Counted from the first letter of the stretch, positions 8,541 to 17,631 are shown. The stretch is 64,000 nucleotides of DNA from Fibrobacter sp. (GCA_017642335.1 JAGCPF010000063.1:62001-126000), one strand, 5' to 3'. Made by a program: numbers and translations. Notes: generated by a model from the sequence alone, not told the origin.

Positions 8541-9440
8541 ATGTTCAACAATTTTTCAGCAGAGACTATGGCAATAAATCAAGAAACTGTTTTTAGAGAA
8601 CACCCATGCTTTGGTGCGTGCAAGAACAGAAAAGGACGCATTCACTTGCCGGTTGCTCCGGGATGTAACATTGAATGCCGTTTTTGTGACCGCCGTATCA
8701 ACGAAGATGCGCAGGTTCCCGGGAATACGAGCAAGGTTATCAAGCCCGAAGAAGCTTGCGGATACATCCGCAAGGCACTCGAATACGTACCGGAACTTAC
8801 TACCGTGGGTATTGCGGGGCCGGGCGATACGCTGGCGACCCCTTTTGCGCTGGACACGTTCCGCCTTGTCAAGAAGGAATTCCCGAACCTTATCCGTTGC
8901 ATGAGTACTAACGGGCTCTTGCTCAACGACAGGGCGGATGAAGTCATTGAAGTTGGAATTGATACCCTTACCGTCACGGTGAATGCCGTGGATCCTGAAA
9001 TCGAGGCGATGATCAACGCTAGGATTTTTTACCACGGCAAGACCTATACAGGTGTCGAAGCGGCCAAAATCCTTATCCACAACCAACTGGAAGGCATCCG
9101 CAAGGTTGCCGCCAGCGGGACACTCGTGAAGGTAAATACTGTGCTTTGCCCGGGTATCAATGACAAGCACATCGAAGACGTTGCAGCCACCGTCCGCGAA
9201 GTCGGTGCAATCATCTACAATATCATTCCGCTCATTCCGCAAAACGGATTCAAGGATTTGCCCGCCCCGAGTGCAAAGGCGCTTGCAATCGCTCAGGAAG
9301 AAGCGGGCGTATTTATTAACGTCTTCAAACATTGCTCCCACTGCCGTGCCGATGCCGTAGGCGTTCCCGGCGTTTACGATATCGGTGCGCAAATCTACAT
9401 GGACCGTATCCGTGTAAAGGAGACCTTCTCTCATGGCTAA
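8541..9440 (+). CDS. NifB-like radical SAM protein (nitrogenase-type cofactor assembly)
   Basis: A 299 aa radical SAM enzyme with the NifB signature. It has an N-terminal HPCF, then HLPVAPGCNIECRFCD giving the CxxxCxxC cluster (C42, C46, C49), and a C-terminal HCSHCRADAVG resembling the NifB CRQCRADAVG motif. NifB fuses FeS clusters and inserts carbide to make NifB-co. Here it would supply the component 1 cofactor. The NifX-like domain that is fused in some NifB proteins is a separate overlapping gene. An internal ATG at 8568 (MAINQETVF) may be the true start, since the first ATG overlaps a putative operator and has poorly spaced Shine-Dalgarno bases. Confidence 0.88.
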   Translation: MFNNFSAETMAINQETVFREHPCFGACKNRKGRIHLPVAPGCNIECRFCDRRINEDAQVPGNTSKVIKPEEACGYIRKALEYVPELTTVGIAGPGDTLATPFALDTFRLVKKEFPNLIRCMSTNGLLLNDRADEVIEVGIDTLTVTVNAVDPEIEAMINARIFYHGKTYTGVEAAKILIHNQLEGIRKVAASGTLVKVNTVLCPGINDKHIEDVAATVREVGAIIYNIIPLIPQNGFKDLPAPSAKALAIAQEEAGVFINVFKHCSHCRADAVGVPGVYDIGAQIYMDRIRVKETFSHG

Positions 9441-9840
9441 ATATAAAATCGCAGTAGCCACAAATGATGGTGTGAATGTCAATGTTCACTTTGGGCATGC
9501 TGCCGCATTTGATATTTATGAAGTCGATGATGCGAGCGGAAAATTTGAAAAGATCGAAGTTCGCGTAAAGCCGGAACATTGTGACGGAACGTGCGGGGAC
9601 GGCACTTGTGGCCAGCGCGATATGGAACATTTGTCGATGCTTACGGCGGCAAGGAATCTATCCGATCTGGATTACGTTCTTTGCTCGCAGATTGGCCCGC
9701 AGGCAATCCAGGCTTTGGCGCGCTTTAATGTCCGTGCGTTCGATATCGGTCTCCCGGTTGCTGACGCAATTGCTAAAATAAACTTATATCGCAATAAGAT
9801 TGCTCAAAGAGCCCTAAAAATAAGGGAAAGCATAGTCTAA
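9433..9840 (+). CDS. NifX/NafY-like dinitrogenase cofactor-binding protein
   Basis: A 135 aa protein of the dinitrogenase iron-molybdenum cofactor family (PF02579 type). It opens KIAVATNDGVNVNVHFGHA and continues FDIYEVDD, the conserved beta-alpha core. A cysteine cluster C50-x3-C54-x4-C59 (EHCDGTCGDGTCG) is not part of the usual core and could bind iron or an FeS cluster. It overlaps the NifB-like gene by 8 nt and has a GGAGA ribosome site inside that gene. The likely role is to carry the NifB product to the D/K complex, which matters because no NifE or NifN scaffold is present here. Confidence 0.85.
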   Translation: MAKYKIAVATNDGVNVNVHFGHAAAFDIYEVDDASGKFEKIEVRVKPEHCDGTCGDGTCGQRDMEHLSMLTAARNLSDLDYVLCSQIGPQAIQALARFNVRAFDIGLPVADAIAKINLYRNKIAQRALKIRESIV

Positions 9841-9924
9841 ATCTATAGAAAGTCCTAAAAAAATTGTATTAGACGCAGCGACAAACGCGTTCTATATTTT
9901 TTGCCCGCTATTGGGGTGCTTTAC

Positions 9925-10890
9925 ATGGACTATAAAAAGACTTTGACTTTTCAGCAATTGCGTTATGCCGTCGGGATTGCCAATACGGGCTCGTTCAGCA
10001 AGGCTGCCGAGATGCTGTTCATATCGCAGCCATCGCTGACAACGGCAATTCAGGATCTGGAAAAAGAAATTGGCATTACCATTTTCAACCGCACGAATCG
10101 CGGCGTGACGCTCACGCCCGAAGGCGAGGAATTTATAGCTCGCGCAAATGAGCTCATAAACCATTTCAAATCGGTTGTAAAGCGCTATGGCAAGGAAGAA
10201 CAGAAGAAGAAAAGATTCGCTGTTTCGACGCAACACTATTCCTTTGCTGTCAAGTCCTTTATGAATATGGTCAAAAGCTACAATATCGATGATTACGACT
10301 TTGCGCTCCGTGAAACAAAGACTAAGGAAGTCATCGATGATGTGATAAGCCTTCGCAGTGAAATCGGAATTATCTATCTGAGTGATTTTAACCGGAAATA
10401 CATTACTTATCTACTCAAGGAAAACGATCTCGTTTTTCAGAAGCTGATTGTCTGCAACGCTTACGCCTACATGTGGAAAAATAATCCCCTAGCATCCAAG
10501 CAGTATGTCACTCTTGAAGATCTTTCGCAGTACCCGTGCCTTTCGTTTGAACAGGGCGAAAGCGGAAATTACTATTTCGCCGAAGAAATATTGAGTACAA
10601 ATGAATATCATAAGACGATCAAGGCGAATGACCGTGCTACCATGCTGAATTTTATGGTGGGGCTTAACGGCTACACGCTTTGTTCTGGAATTATCAGCGA
10701 AGAAATAAATGGATCCGATTATGTTGCCGTTCCCTTCAAGGACGATAACGGTGAAAACGACCGTAATATGGAAATCGGTTACATTGTCAAGAAAAACTTC
10801 ATGTTGAGTACCATTTGCCGCATCTATATCCGCGAAATGGAAGAATACTTGAAGGCTTATACGAGTGGGCGCGATTCCCTTATTGCGTAG
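9925..10890 (+). CDS. LysR-type transcriptional regulator
   Basis: A 321 aa regulator. The N-terminal winged helix-turn-helix covers about residues 5-65 (LTFQQLRYAVGIANTGSFSKAAEMLFISQPSL begins the fold), followed by a ligand-binding domain with two lobes. The ATG at 9925 is preferred over an upstream TTG because GGGGTG lies 7-8 nt before it. It lies just downstream of, and codirectional with, the NifB/NifX-like pair. Mar clusters of Rhodospirillum rubrum are controlled by a LysR protein (SalR) that senses sulfate limitation. The same logic may apply here, but the effector is not visible in the sequence. Confidence 0.85.
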   Translation: MDYKKTLTFQQLRYAVGIANTGSFSKAAEMLFISQPSLTTAIQDLEKEIGITIFNRTNRGVTLTPEGEEFIARANELINHFKSVVKRYGKEEQKKKRFAVSTQHYSFAVKSFMNMVKSYNIDDYDFALRETKTKEVIDDVISLRSEIGIIYLSDFNRKYITYLLKENDLVFQKLIVCNAYAYMWKNNPLASKQYVTLEDLSQYPCLSFEQGESGNYYFAEEILSTNEYHKTIKANDRATMLNFMVGLNGYTLCSGIISEEINGSDYVAVPFKDDNGENDRNMEIGYIVKKNFMLSTICRIYIREMEEYLKAYTSGRDSLIA

Positions 10891-10923
10891 CCATCATTTA
10901 TACAAAAAAAATAGGAGAGTTAT

Positions 10924-11334
10924 ATGGATCAATATAAATTGTTCGTAATAGCAAATCTCGTGTTCGGTGTATTGCTGGTCGCTTTTGCCCAGGTGATTTT
11001 ACCGGTTTGCGGATCTATGGGAGGCATTAGAATGCGTTGTGGAACATCTGCAAGCATTGAAGCCATTCTTGGAATAGCCTTGCTGGTGACTGCTGTTGTG
11101 GGGGCTGCAATTATCAAGAAAAATGCTCACCTGGTTCTTTCTATGGTAGCGACTGCTATAGGTGTATTTGTTTCGCTGGTGCCGACCATTATTGTTGGGA
11201 CGTGCCCGCATGTCCATATGGCATGCCATGCGGTGACTGCTCCGGTGTTTGCCTTGACTGGTGCTGCAATCGTCTTGTTTTCGGTGGTGAACTTTGTTCT
11301 TTTGAAATTAAAGAGGCGAAATGAACAAGACTGA
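10924..11334 (+). CDS. DUF4418-like membrane protein
   Basis: A 136 aa protein with four hydrophobic segments. Conserved cysteines lie in exported or loop positions: C29, C39 (MRCGTS), and the motif GTCPHVHMACHAVT. This Cys/His pattern resembles DUF4418 proteins. A good AGGAGAG site precedes the ATG. It overlaps the following FtsX-type permease gene by 14 nt, so it probably works with that ABC system. The CxxxxxxC/His motif suggests metal or redox chemistry, but no function is established. Confidence 0.65.
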   Translation: MDQYKLFVIANLVFGVLLVAFAQVILPVCGSMGGIRMRCGTSASIEAILGIALLVTAVVGAAIIKKNAHLVLSMVATAIGVFVSLVPTIIVGTCPHVHMACHAVTAPVFALTGAAIVLFSVVNFVLLKLKRRNEQD

Positions 11335-12517
11335 TGTTAATTTGATTGTTGAAAATTACCTGCGAAATCCGTTCAGGAGTTTGGGGCTTTCGTTGTTGAT
11401 CGCCTTGCTTGCTTCGGTTCTTCTGGTAGGCGGACTTTTGTCGCTTTCGCTTTCAAAGGGCTTGGACCGTTTATCGTCGCGCCTCGGGGCCGACGTGATT
11501 GTCTTTCCGCAGGGAAGCGAAGTTGACGACCAGACGATTCTTTTGCAGGGCGATTTCAAGTATGCGTACTTGCCACAGAGCTCGCTGGAATTTATACGCG
11601 GACTTGACGATGTCGAAGTGGCGACTCCGCAGTATTTTTTGACGTCGCTCAGTTCTAGCTGCTGCGATCAGAAAGTCTGGATTGTCGGATTTGACCCATC
11701 ATCTGACTTTGTGATTCAACCGTGGATTCGTGAAGTTTTTGAAGACAAGTTGGTAAAGGGAACTATCGTTGTCGGTAGTGAAATCAGCGTGGGAGAAAAA
11801 AAGACGGTCAAATTCTTTGACCGTGAATATCCGGTGGCCGCAAAGCTTGAACCAATTGGCAACGGGCTTGACCAGGCCGTTTTTGTAGATGTCGCGACAC
11901 TTGCGGACATTCGTGGTGCAGCTAAAACCAAAGGAGTGCGATTTGATTCTAGTTCGGTGGGCTATTCAAGCATTTTGATTAAGTTGCGCCCGGATTCCGA
12001 TACAGAACGCCTCAGTCGCGAAATTTACGCCCGTTTTGACGGCTTGCAGATTTTTAGCCGCAAGGATTTGTTTTCGGGGCTTGAAAAACCGGCAAATGTC
12101 ATGCAGGTGGTTGTATGGATTGTTGTTGCATTTTTCTTGGTTATCGCCGCTGCAGCAATCGTGATTTCATTTTCGCTTTCGACACGTGAACGCAAGCGCG
12201 AATATGCGCTCCTTCGTATTCTGGGTTCTACCCGCAGGCGCTTGAAAATCCTTGTGCTTGGCGAGGCCTTGCTTGTTTCGGCAGTGGGGACTTACATTGG
12301 CTTGCTATTTTCGAGCGTTTTCTTTTTCACTTTTAAGATTTGGCTTGGCGAACATATCGATATTCCGTTCATTGTTCCGGAGAATGCTGAAATTGCGGCC
12401 GTGTATGCCGTTATCATTCTGTTGCTCCATTTAATTGGCCCGGTTGTTGTTTACGGTGTGGCGAACAAGGTGAGTGAAATCGATGCCTACGTCGCTTTGA
12501 GGGAGGTAGAACATTGA
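11321..12517 (+). CDS. FtsX/MacB-type ABC transporter permease
   Basis: A 398 aa permease with one N-terminal membrane segment (about 19-42), a large extracytoplasmic domain (about 43-260) and three C-terminal segments ending near residue 390, the usual FtsX/MacB layout. The periplasmic domain contains a CC pair (SSSCCDQK). The C-terminal core includes STRERKREYALLRILGSTRRR, a diagnostic cytoplasmic loop. It overlaps DUF4418 upstream, and the ATPase start codon overlaps its stop. Members act in lipoprotein export, efflux or mechanotransmission. No substrate can be assigned. Confidence 0.82.
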   Translation: MNKTDVNLIVENYLRNPFRSLGLSLLIALLASVLLVGGLLSLSLSKGLDRLSSRLGADVIVFPQGSEVDDQTILLQGDFKYAYLPQSSLEFIRGLDDVEVATPQYFLTSLSSSCCDQKVWIVGFDPSSDFVIQPWIREVFEDKLVKGTIVVGSEISVGEKKTVKFFDREYPVAAKLEPIGNGLDQAVFVDVATLADIRGAAKTKGVRFDSSSVGYSSILIKLRPDSDTERLSREIYARFDGLQIFSRKDLFSGLEKPANVMQVVVWIVVAFFLVIAAAAIVISFSLSTRERKREYALLRILGSTRRRLKILVLGEALLVSAVGTYIGLLFSSVFFFTFKIWLGEHIDIPFIVPENAEIAAVYAVIILLLHLIGPVVVYGVANKVSEIDAYVALREVEH

Positions 12518-13227
12518 TTCTGAACGTCTCTAATTTATACAAGACCTATACGCGGCGCGGCAACGAATTTAATGCTGTAGAAGATGTAGAATTCTTTGCC
12601 TGGTCCGGTGATTTCTCAGTAGTAATCGGTGAATCCGGAAGCGGGAAAAGCACGTTACTTTCTTTGCTTGCGGGAATCAATCACCCTACGAAAGGCACAG
12701 TCATCTTTAATGGATTTGATTTTGCAAATCTTTCGGATGCCGAAATTTCTGCAATCCGGAACGACAAAATTGGTTATGTACCTCAAGAATCTGTTTTCTT
12801 GCCGCATTTTACAGTTCTCGAAAATATCCTACTTCCGCGGGCCATTCGTGACGGCAAGAAAATCGAGGCTTACGGTTTGGCAGATACGACAGATATCGAT
12901 ATCATTTCGAAACTTGAAACTCTCGGCATTGCTCATTTAGTGAATGAGATGCCTGCGGAACTTTCGGGGGGTGAACTTAAGCGGGCTTCAATCGTTCGGG
13001 CGTTGGTCAACAAGCCTGATATCATCATTGCGGACGAACCTACCAGCAATCTTGATGAAGCTAACGGCAAGATTGTCTTTGACCTTTTGGCTGACCTTGC
13101 ACGGTCGGGAACTTCGGTGCTTGTGGCGACACACGACCCGCATGGTTTTAAGTACGGCGATCGTGTGTATACCATGCACAAAGGGCGACTATTGCCTAGC
13201 GGCGAGTCCGATTATGGTGGATTGTAG
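12514..13227 (+). CDS. ABC transporter ATP-binding protein (LolD/MacB-type)
   Basis: A 237 aa ATPase with Walker A GESGSGKST, signature LSGGELKRASIVRAL, Walker B IIIADEPTSNLD and H-loop VATHD. The start is a TTG whose bases overlap the TGA stop of the permease gene. GGGAGG lies about 8 nt upstream, so translation is coupled. With the two preceding genes it forms a three-gene exporter or mechanotransmission module. Confidence 0.87.
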   Translation: MILNVSNLYKTYTRRGNEFNAVEDVEFFAWSGDFSVVIGESGSGKSTLLSLLAGINHPTKGTVIFNGFDFANLSDAEISAIRNDKIGYVPQESVFLPHFTVLENILLPRAIRDGKKIEAYGLADTTDIDIISKLETLGIAHLVNEMPAELSGGELKRASIVRALVNKPDIIIADEPTSNLDEANGKIVFDLLADLARSGTSVLVATHDPHGFKYGDRVYTMHKGRLLPSGESDYGGL

Positions 13228-13254
13228 GAATAATTTTTTTGCGATAATTGTTCT

Positions 13255-13824
13255 TTATCCCGCATTTCCCGCCAGCCCGATTTCGGCGGCGTGTTCGCGC
13301 ATGCCTTCGATGCAGATTTCGGCGACTTCCTTCACGTCCATGCCGAGCAGCGCACAACCTTTGAGAATGTAGTCGCGATTGCACTTGGCGGCAAATTTCT
13401 TGTCCTTGAATTTTTTCGCGAAACTTTTTACTTCCAGATCCAAGATTCCGTTGGGGCGCATTCTTGCGCAGGCCTGGATGATTCCTGTGAGCTCGTCGAC
13501 GGTGAACAGGCTCTTTTCCATGTTCGTCTTGGGTTCCACATCATTCACGATTTCAAAACCGTGTGCCAAGATTGCGCGGACATCTTCTTCGGAGACCCCT
13601 TCGGCGAGCAGCTCCTTTTCGGTATGCTGCAGGTGTTCTTCCGGGAATTCCTGGTAGTCGAAATCGTGCAGGTAACCCACGCCTTCCCAATGGTCTATGT
13701 CTTCGCCAAAATGCTTCGCCATGGCACCCATCGCATAACATACATTGAGCGAGTGGATGACGAGCGATTCTTCGGTGACGTGGGTCTTGTTGATTTCTTT
13801 TGCGCGTTCAAGAGTTAAGTTCAT
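13255..13824 (-). CDS. HD-domain (HDIG-type) phosphohydrolase
   Basis: A 189 aa protein with the HD metal-binding pattern: H24 in IHSLNVCYAM, the HD pair in GVGYLHDFDY (about residues 53-54), and a later LAHGFE and TVDELTG. HDIG-type proteins hydrolyse nucleotides or phosphate esters. The specific substrate is unknown. It is convergent with the ABC ATPase and followed upstream (higher coordinates) by metY in the same direction. A dispersed-repeat fragment lies between them. Confidence 0.75.
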   Translation of the reverse strand: MNLTLERAKEINKTHVTEESLVIHSLNVCYAMGAMAKHFGEDIDHWEGVGYLHDFDYQEFPEEHLQHTEKELLAEGVSEEDVRAILAHGFEIVNDVEPKTNMEKSLFTVDELTGIIQACARMRPNGILDLEVKSFAKKFKDKKFAAKCNRDYILKGCALLGMDVKEVAEICIEGMREHAAEIGLAGNAG

Positions 13825-13843
13825 TTGAAACCTCTTCGGATAA

Positions 13844-13870
13844 GATTGCGTCTCTACGCCCGCAATGACA
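13844..13870. repeat. Fragment of a dispersed CATTGCG repeat
   Basis: GATTGCG at 13844 and CGCAATGACA at 13861-13870 are the two ends of the genome-dispersed repeat seen in fuller form at 52132-52232 and 42477-42572. It sits in the gap between metY and the HD gene. Confidence 0.5.
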
Positions 13871-13880
13871 ATATAGTAAC

Positions 13881-15113
13881 CTACAAATCAATGTTCTTGA
13901 TTGCCTGTTCGAAATCTTCCTTGAGGTCTTCGATATCCTCGATGCCCACGCACACGCGGATGGTGCCTTCGAATACGCCGGCGTTTTCTTTTTGTTCCTT
14001 GGTGCCGTGCGCAAAGATGGTGCTGTCCGGGTGAATCACGAGCGTGCGTAAGTCGCCGATGTTGGTTGCGATGGTCGCATATTTCAAGTTGTTGATCAGC
14101 TTGAAAGCTTTTTCCTTGCTCCCCGCGTCAATCGTAAGAATGGCGCCGCCCTTGCCGCCAAACTGGCTCTGCACTAAATCGTAATAAGGGCTCTGCTTGA
14201 GAGCGGGGTAGTTGACGGTGATGCCTTCGAAGCCTTGCAGGAATTCAGCCAACTGGAGCGCATTGCTGCAAAGGCGGTCCATGCGCAGCCCGAGCGTTTC
14301 GAGGCCGAGCGAGTTGAGGAAAGATGTTGCCGGTGCCACGCAACAACCTACGTTACGCCAGATGCCGTTGCGGAGCTTGGCGATGTAGGCGAACTTGCCG
14401 AAGCGCTTGTATTCTTCCAAGCCCTTGTACCTTGCGAAATCCCATTTGAATTTTCCGCTGTCGACGATGATGCCGCTGATGGCACTTCCGTTCCCGTTGA
14501 TGTACTTGGAAGAGGAATGCACCACGATGTCGGCGCCAAAATCAAAGGGACGCACAAGGTAGGGGGTCGCTGTCGTACTGTCGACAATGAACGGGACGCC
14601 TCCCTGATGCGCCACGTCCGCGACACTCTTCAAATCGACCACGTTCAGTTTAGGGTTGCCGATAAGCTCGGTGAACACCGCCTTCGTCTTTTCGTTCAGC
14701 TGGGAGCGCACCGTTTCTGCAGTGACTTCCGTGACAAAGCGGGTCTTGATGCCGAACGCTTCCAGGTCGCGGAACAAGTCGATGGTGCCGCCAAAAAGCC
14801 CGGCGCTTGCAATCACCTCGTCACCCGCCTGCAGGATGTTCAAAAGCGAGATGGTCACCGCGGCCATGCCCGAAGAACACGCCACCGCACCGACGCCCTT
14901 TTCGAGCGATGCGATGCGGCGTTCAAAAGAATCTGTTGTGGGGTTCCCGATGCGCGTGTAGGCAAAACCGGGTGCCCTGTTGTTAAAGACGGCTTCAAGT
15001 TTTTCCGCGGATTCCTGCGAAAAGGCGCTCACTTGGTAAATGGGTGTAAGCGTGGAGCCCGTACTTCGATCACTACCAAAATCCTTATGCAACAAAGTCG
15101 TATTAAAATTCAT
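13881..15113 (-). CDS. metY: O-acetylhomoserine sulfhydrylase (aminocarboxypropyltransferase)
   Basis: A 410 aa PLP enzyme of the Cys/Met metabolism family. PLP lysine is K203 in VVHSSSKYINGNGS. YTRIGNPTT (residues 52-60) and SSGMAA (80-85) are the other cofactor contacts. The length and the insertion before SQFGGKGGAI are typical of MetY rather than cystathionine gamma-synthase. It makes homocysteine from sulfide, or methionine from methanethiol, with O-acetylhomoserine. The methanethiol route is how organisms with Mar capture the sulfur released by C-S cleavage, so this gene may complete the pathway of the first 10 kb. GGAG lies 6 nt before the start. Confidence 0.9.
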   Translation of the reverse strand: MNFNTTLLHKDFGSDRSTGSTLTPIYQVSAFSQESAEKLEAVFNNRAPGFAYTRIGNPTTDSFERRIASLEKGVGAVACSSGMAAVTISLLNILQAGDEVIASAGLFGGTIDLFRDLEAFGIKTRFVTEVTAETVRSQLNEKTKAVFTELIGNPKLNVVDLKSVADVAHQGGVPFIVDSTTATPYLVRPFDFGADIVVHSSSKYINGNGSAISGIIVDSGKFKWDFARYKGLEEYKRFGKFAYIAKLRNGIWRNVGCCVAPATSFLNSLGLETLGLRMDRLCSNALQLAEFLQGFEGITVNYPALKQSPYYDLVQSQFGGKGGAILTIDAGSKEKAFKLINNLKYATIATNIGDLRTLVIHPDSTIFAHGTKEQKENAGVFEGTIRVCVGIEDIEDLKEDFEQAIKNIDL

Positions 15114-15153
15114 TCAATTCTCCGCACATTTTTTTCGGCTTATTTTGCAAGGG

Positions 15154-15261
15154 CTAGCCGATTTCCGCTATAACAAGGGCGTTTCTTGATGCGGCCTGCA
15201 TCAGTACACATAGACGCTTGCATTGCCTTTTGACTGCTCTATACAATGGATTCGTTCTCAT
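15154..15261 (-). CDS. Possible 35-aa leader peptide upstream of metY
   Basis: A short ORF with a near-ideal GGAGG site 4 nt before ATG. The product starts MRTNPLYRAVKRQCKRLC and ends NALVIAEIG; it is basic in its first half and has two Cys and two Met. It ends 40 nt before metY and runs the same way. A leader peptide or small regulatory protein sensing sulfur amino acids is possible. It may also be a standalone small protein. The bases before it carry two TGGTACC copies (15260 and 15283). Expression is not shown by the sequence. Confidence 0.4.
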   Translation of the reverse strand: MRTNPLYRAVKRQCKRLCVLMQAASRNALVIAEIG

Positions 15262-15364
15262 GGTACCTCCGCATGAATGATTTGGTACCGCCAAATATAG
15301 AAGGCGTTTTTTTGTATGTCCAATACTAAATTTGTATCGCCTTTTATAGAAAAAATTTATTAGT

Positions 15365-15390
15365 ACAAAAAATCCCCCGTATGGGGGATT
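15365..15390 (-). terminator. Rho-independent terminator after the GH30 gene
   Basis: AATCCCCC, loop GTAT, GGGGGATT (15371-15390). On the minus strand it is followed by a run of six T. It lies 27 nt beyond the glycosidase stop codon. Confidence 0.85.
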
Positions 15391-15416
15391 TTGGGCTTAC
15401 TTTATTTGTCCTTGGA

Positions 15417-17528
15417 CTATTTCTTCAATGCCTTGAACGAGGATGTCCTGGTCTTGACGATGTACATGCCCTGGCGCAGGTTGAGGCGGAGCGTTCCGTC
15501 GGCGTTGAGGGCTTGGCTCCTGAGGCCTGTCCAGACAAGGTTTCCGTTCAGGTTGAAGATTTTAACAGGGGCGTTGCGGTCGTTCGCGATGAATTTGGAC
15601 GGCTTTGCGATTCCGGTGGTCGTGCAGCCCGTGGCGACAATCTTTGCGATGTAGATTCCGCTGGCGTCGCTGTTGAAGGTGAGCGCGGTGGAACCGTTTC
15701 CGCCTTCTTTTTCGAGATCGACGGTCGTTTCGCTCCATTCACTTGCCGATGCGGTGCGGCCGTACTGGTAGTCGACCCAGCTGCTGCCATTGGCTCCGCC
15801 CACGTTCACGTAGGCGTTGGACGTTTCCTGGCTACGCATGGTGATGGTGAGCTCGCTGCAAGTCGCGATGGCGGCCGCTGCTTCCTCGCTGATGTTCAAA
15901 AGCTGGTTCTTGTAGCCGCAATCGGCCTGTTCGCAGCCGGCGAGGGGCACGCTGACGTAACCGGTGATGCCGTCAAGTGCGCCTGCGTTGTAGGTGACTG
16001 CGTCGAGGTCTTCGCTGATGGCCTGCCAGGTCGAAACGTCGGTTGTCTTGGAGTAGTCGACGATGACAACGTCGGCTGCGGGCGTGACGACCGGTTCGGT
16101 GTAGTTGGGGTCGGTCGTTTCGTCCTTGCAGGCGGTGACTGTCGATGCGCTCGCGGTCTTTGTATAAACGAGCGTCGTCACTGAACGGGCCGGGAGCATG
16201 TAGCAGCTGGCGATGGTGATGCCTTTGCTCTTGAAGCCGTTTTCCTTGGATTGTACGGCGGTTGCGACATTCATGCCGTTTACGGTGGGGGCGTCGAGCG
16301 AAATGGCCGTCTTTCCGGTGTTGATTACGACAACCGTGACGGAGTCATCCGAACTGCTTGCGAAGGCGACTGTCTTGAGGTCGTTTTCGGCGGTGGTGGC
16401 GGAGACGGCTTTCCAGCCCGGATTGACGAACTTGGAGTAATGGCGCATTGCGTGGTATTCGGGGCCGATGACGATTTCGTCTTTCTTGCAGCTGCCCCAG
16501 TTTTCGGTGCACACGCCGATCAGCTGGCCAGTTCCGTTGCCCCAGAAGAGTTGCCAGGCAACATAGCCGGCGAGCTGGCCGTCGGTAAAGCCGACCTGCA
16601 TAATATGGGCGAGGCCGATCATGTCCTCTTCGCGGGTCTTGTCGAGCATGTTGCAGAATTCGGTCATGATGATGGGTTTTCCCTTGCTGCCGTAGGCAGA
16701 ACCGATGGCCTTCATCGACTCGCGGAAATTTTCGGGGGCGAGGTAGTTGTTGCCGGAATTGTCGTTGCCGTTGCCCGCATGGTAAAGGTGGTAGGCGTAG
16801 CCGTCCAGCTTGGTGTCGTCGAGTTCCTTCGCGTACTTTTCAAAATTGCTGTAGCCGATGCCGAGCGGTTCGGGGCCGAGAATCTTGGTGGTGCCCTTCA
16901 CGGCGTCGTACACGGCGTTCAAGGCTTCCTTGTAACCGGCTTTTTCGTTTGTTTCGGTGGGCTCGAACAAGGTTTCTTCATAGTCGGCGTTCATGTCCGG
17001 CTCGTTCTGCAGACTGATATAGTCTGGCGTGATGCCGGCGGCGGTGTATGCCTGGAGGCTCGTTTTCCACCAGTTGGCGAAATCGCTATAGGCGTATTTG
17101 CCGTAGGGGTCGCTCGAGGCGGGCTTGAGCGAGTTGGCAGATTCGGAAGACCCGTCCTTACCGTTCACGCTTCCGCTGGGCTTGAGTTTCCCCGGTGCAG
17201 ACCAGCTGGACATCTCGATTTTCAGGTGGTTGCCGAGGCGCTGCTTGGCCGCCTGCACGATGGCGATGTCGTCGGGGCTTACTTTGGCTGTGTCAGCCTG
17301 CAGCCAGTTGCCAATGCGTAGCAGCGAGAGGTTCAGGCCTGTGAAGGCAGTGTCGAAAAGGGCTTCCTTGTTCTGGTCGGCGAGTGCCGTAATCCAGCTC
17401 TGGTAATAAACGGATCCGCCTCCGAATCCGACGATTTCTTGCTTTTTGGCGGAGGGGTCCACGGTGATGCTTGCCGCGGCAGCGATAGAGGCGGCCGTGA
17501 GCGCCATGGTCGTAAATTTCCTAATCAT
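15417..17528 (-). CDS. Secreted glycoside hydrolase family 30 enzyme with C-terminal sorting-type domain
   Basis: A 703 aa secreted enzyme. After a signal peptide comes a GH30 catalytic domain (about 25-460). The acid/base Glu is in ISLQNEPDMN (near residue 176) and the nucleophile Glu in PIIMTEFCNM (near 290). GH30 enzymes cleave xylan, glucuronoxylan or beta-1,6-glucans. A beta-sandwich region (about 485-640) resembles a carbohydrate-binding module. The last ~50 residues (PVKIFNLNGNLVWTG to a Lys-rich end) match the form of type IX secretion C-terminal domains, fitting the SprA-like translocon at 26098. AAGGAAG precedes the chosen ATG. Confidence 0.85.
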   Translation of the reverse strand: MIRKFTTMALTAASIAAAASITVDPSAKKQEIVGFGGGSVYYQSWITALADQNKEALFDTAFTGLNLSLLRIGNWLQADTAKVSPDDIAIVQAAKQRLGNHLKIEMSSWSAPGKLKPSGSVNGKDGSSESANSLKPASSDPYGKYAYSDFANWWKTSLQAYTAAGITPDYISLQNEPDMNADYEETLFEPTETNEKAGYKEALNAVYDAVKGTTKILGPEPLGIGYSNFEKYAKELDDTKLDGYAYHLYHAGNGNDNSGNNYLAPENFRESMKAIGSAYGSKGKPIIMTEFCNMLDKTREEDMIGLAHIMQVGFTDGQLAGYVAWQLFWGNGTGQLIGVCTENWGSCKKDEIVIGPEYHAMRHYSKFVNPGWKAVSATTAENDLKTVAFASSSDDSVTVVVINTGKTAISLDAPTVNGMNVATAVQSKENGFKSKGITIASCYMLPARSVTTLVYTKTASASTVTACKDETTDPNYTEPVVTPAADVVIVDYSKTTDVSTWQAISEDLDAVTYNAGALDGITGYVSVPLAGCEQADCGYKNQLLNISEEAAAAIATCSELTITMRSQETSNAYVNVGGANGSSWVDYQYGRTASASEWSETTVDLEKEGGNGSTALTFNSDASGIYIAKIVATGCTTTGIAKPSKFIANDRNAPVKIFNLNGNLVWTGLRSQALNADGTLRLNLRQGMYIVKTRTSSFKALKK

Positions 17529-17631
17529 ATACACTTCCTTTTTCGGAAAGGAAAATAGCTTTTTCTGTGTGGCCGATACTGCAAATGTATGACGTTTTAT
17601 GAAAAAATCGGTTAGGGAGTGTCAACGAGGC

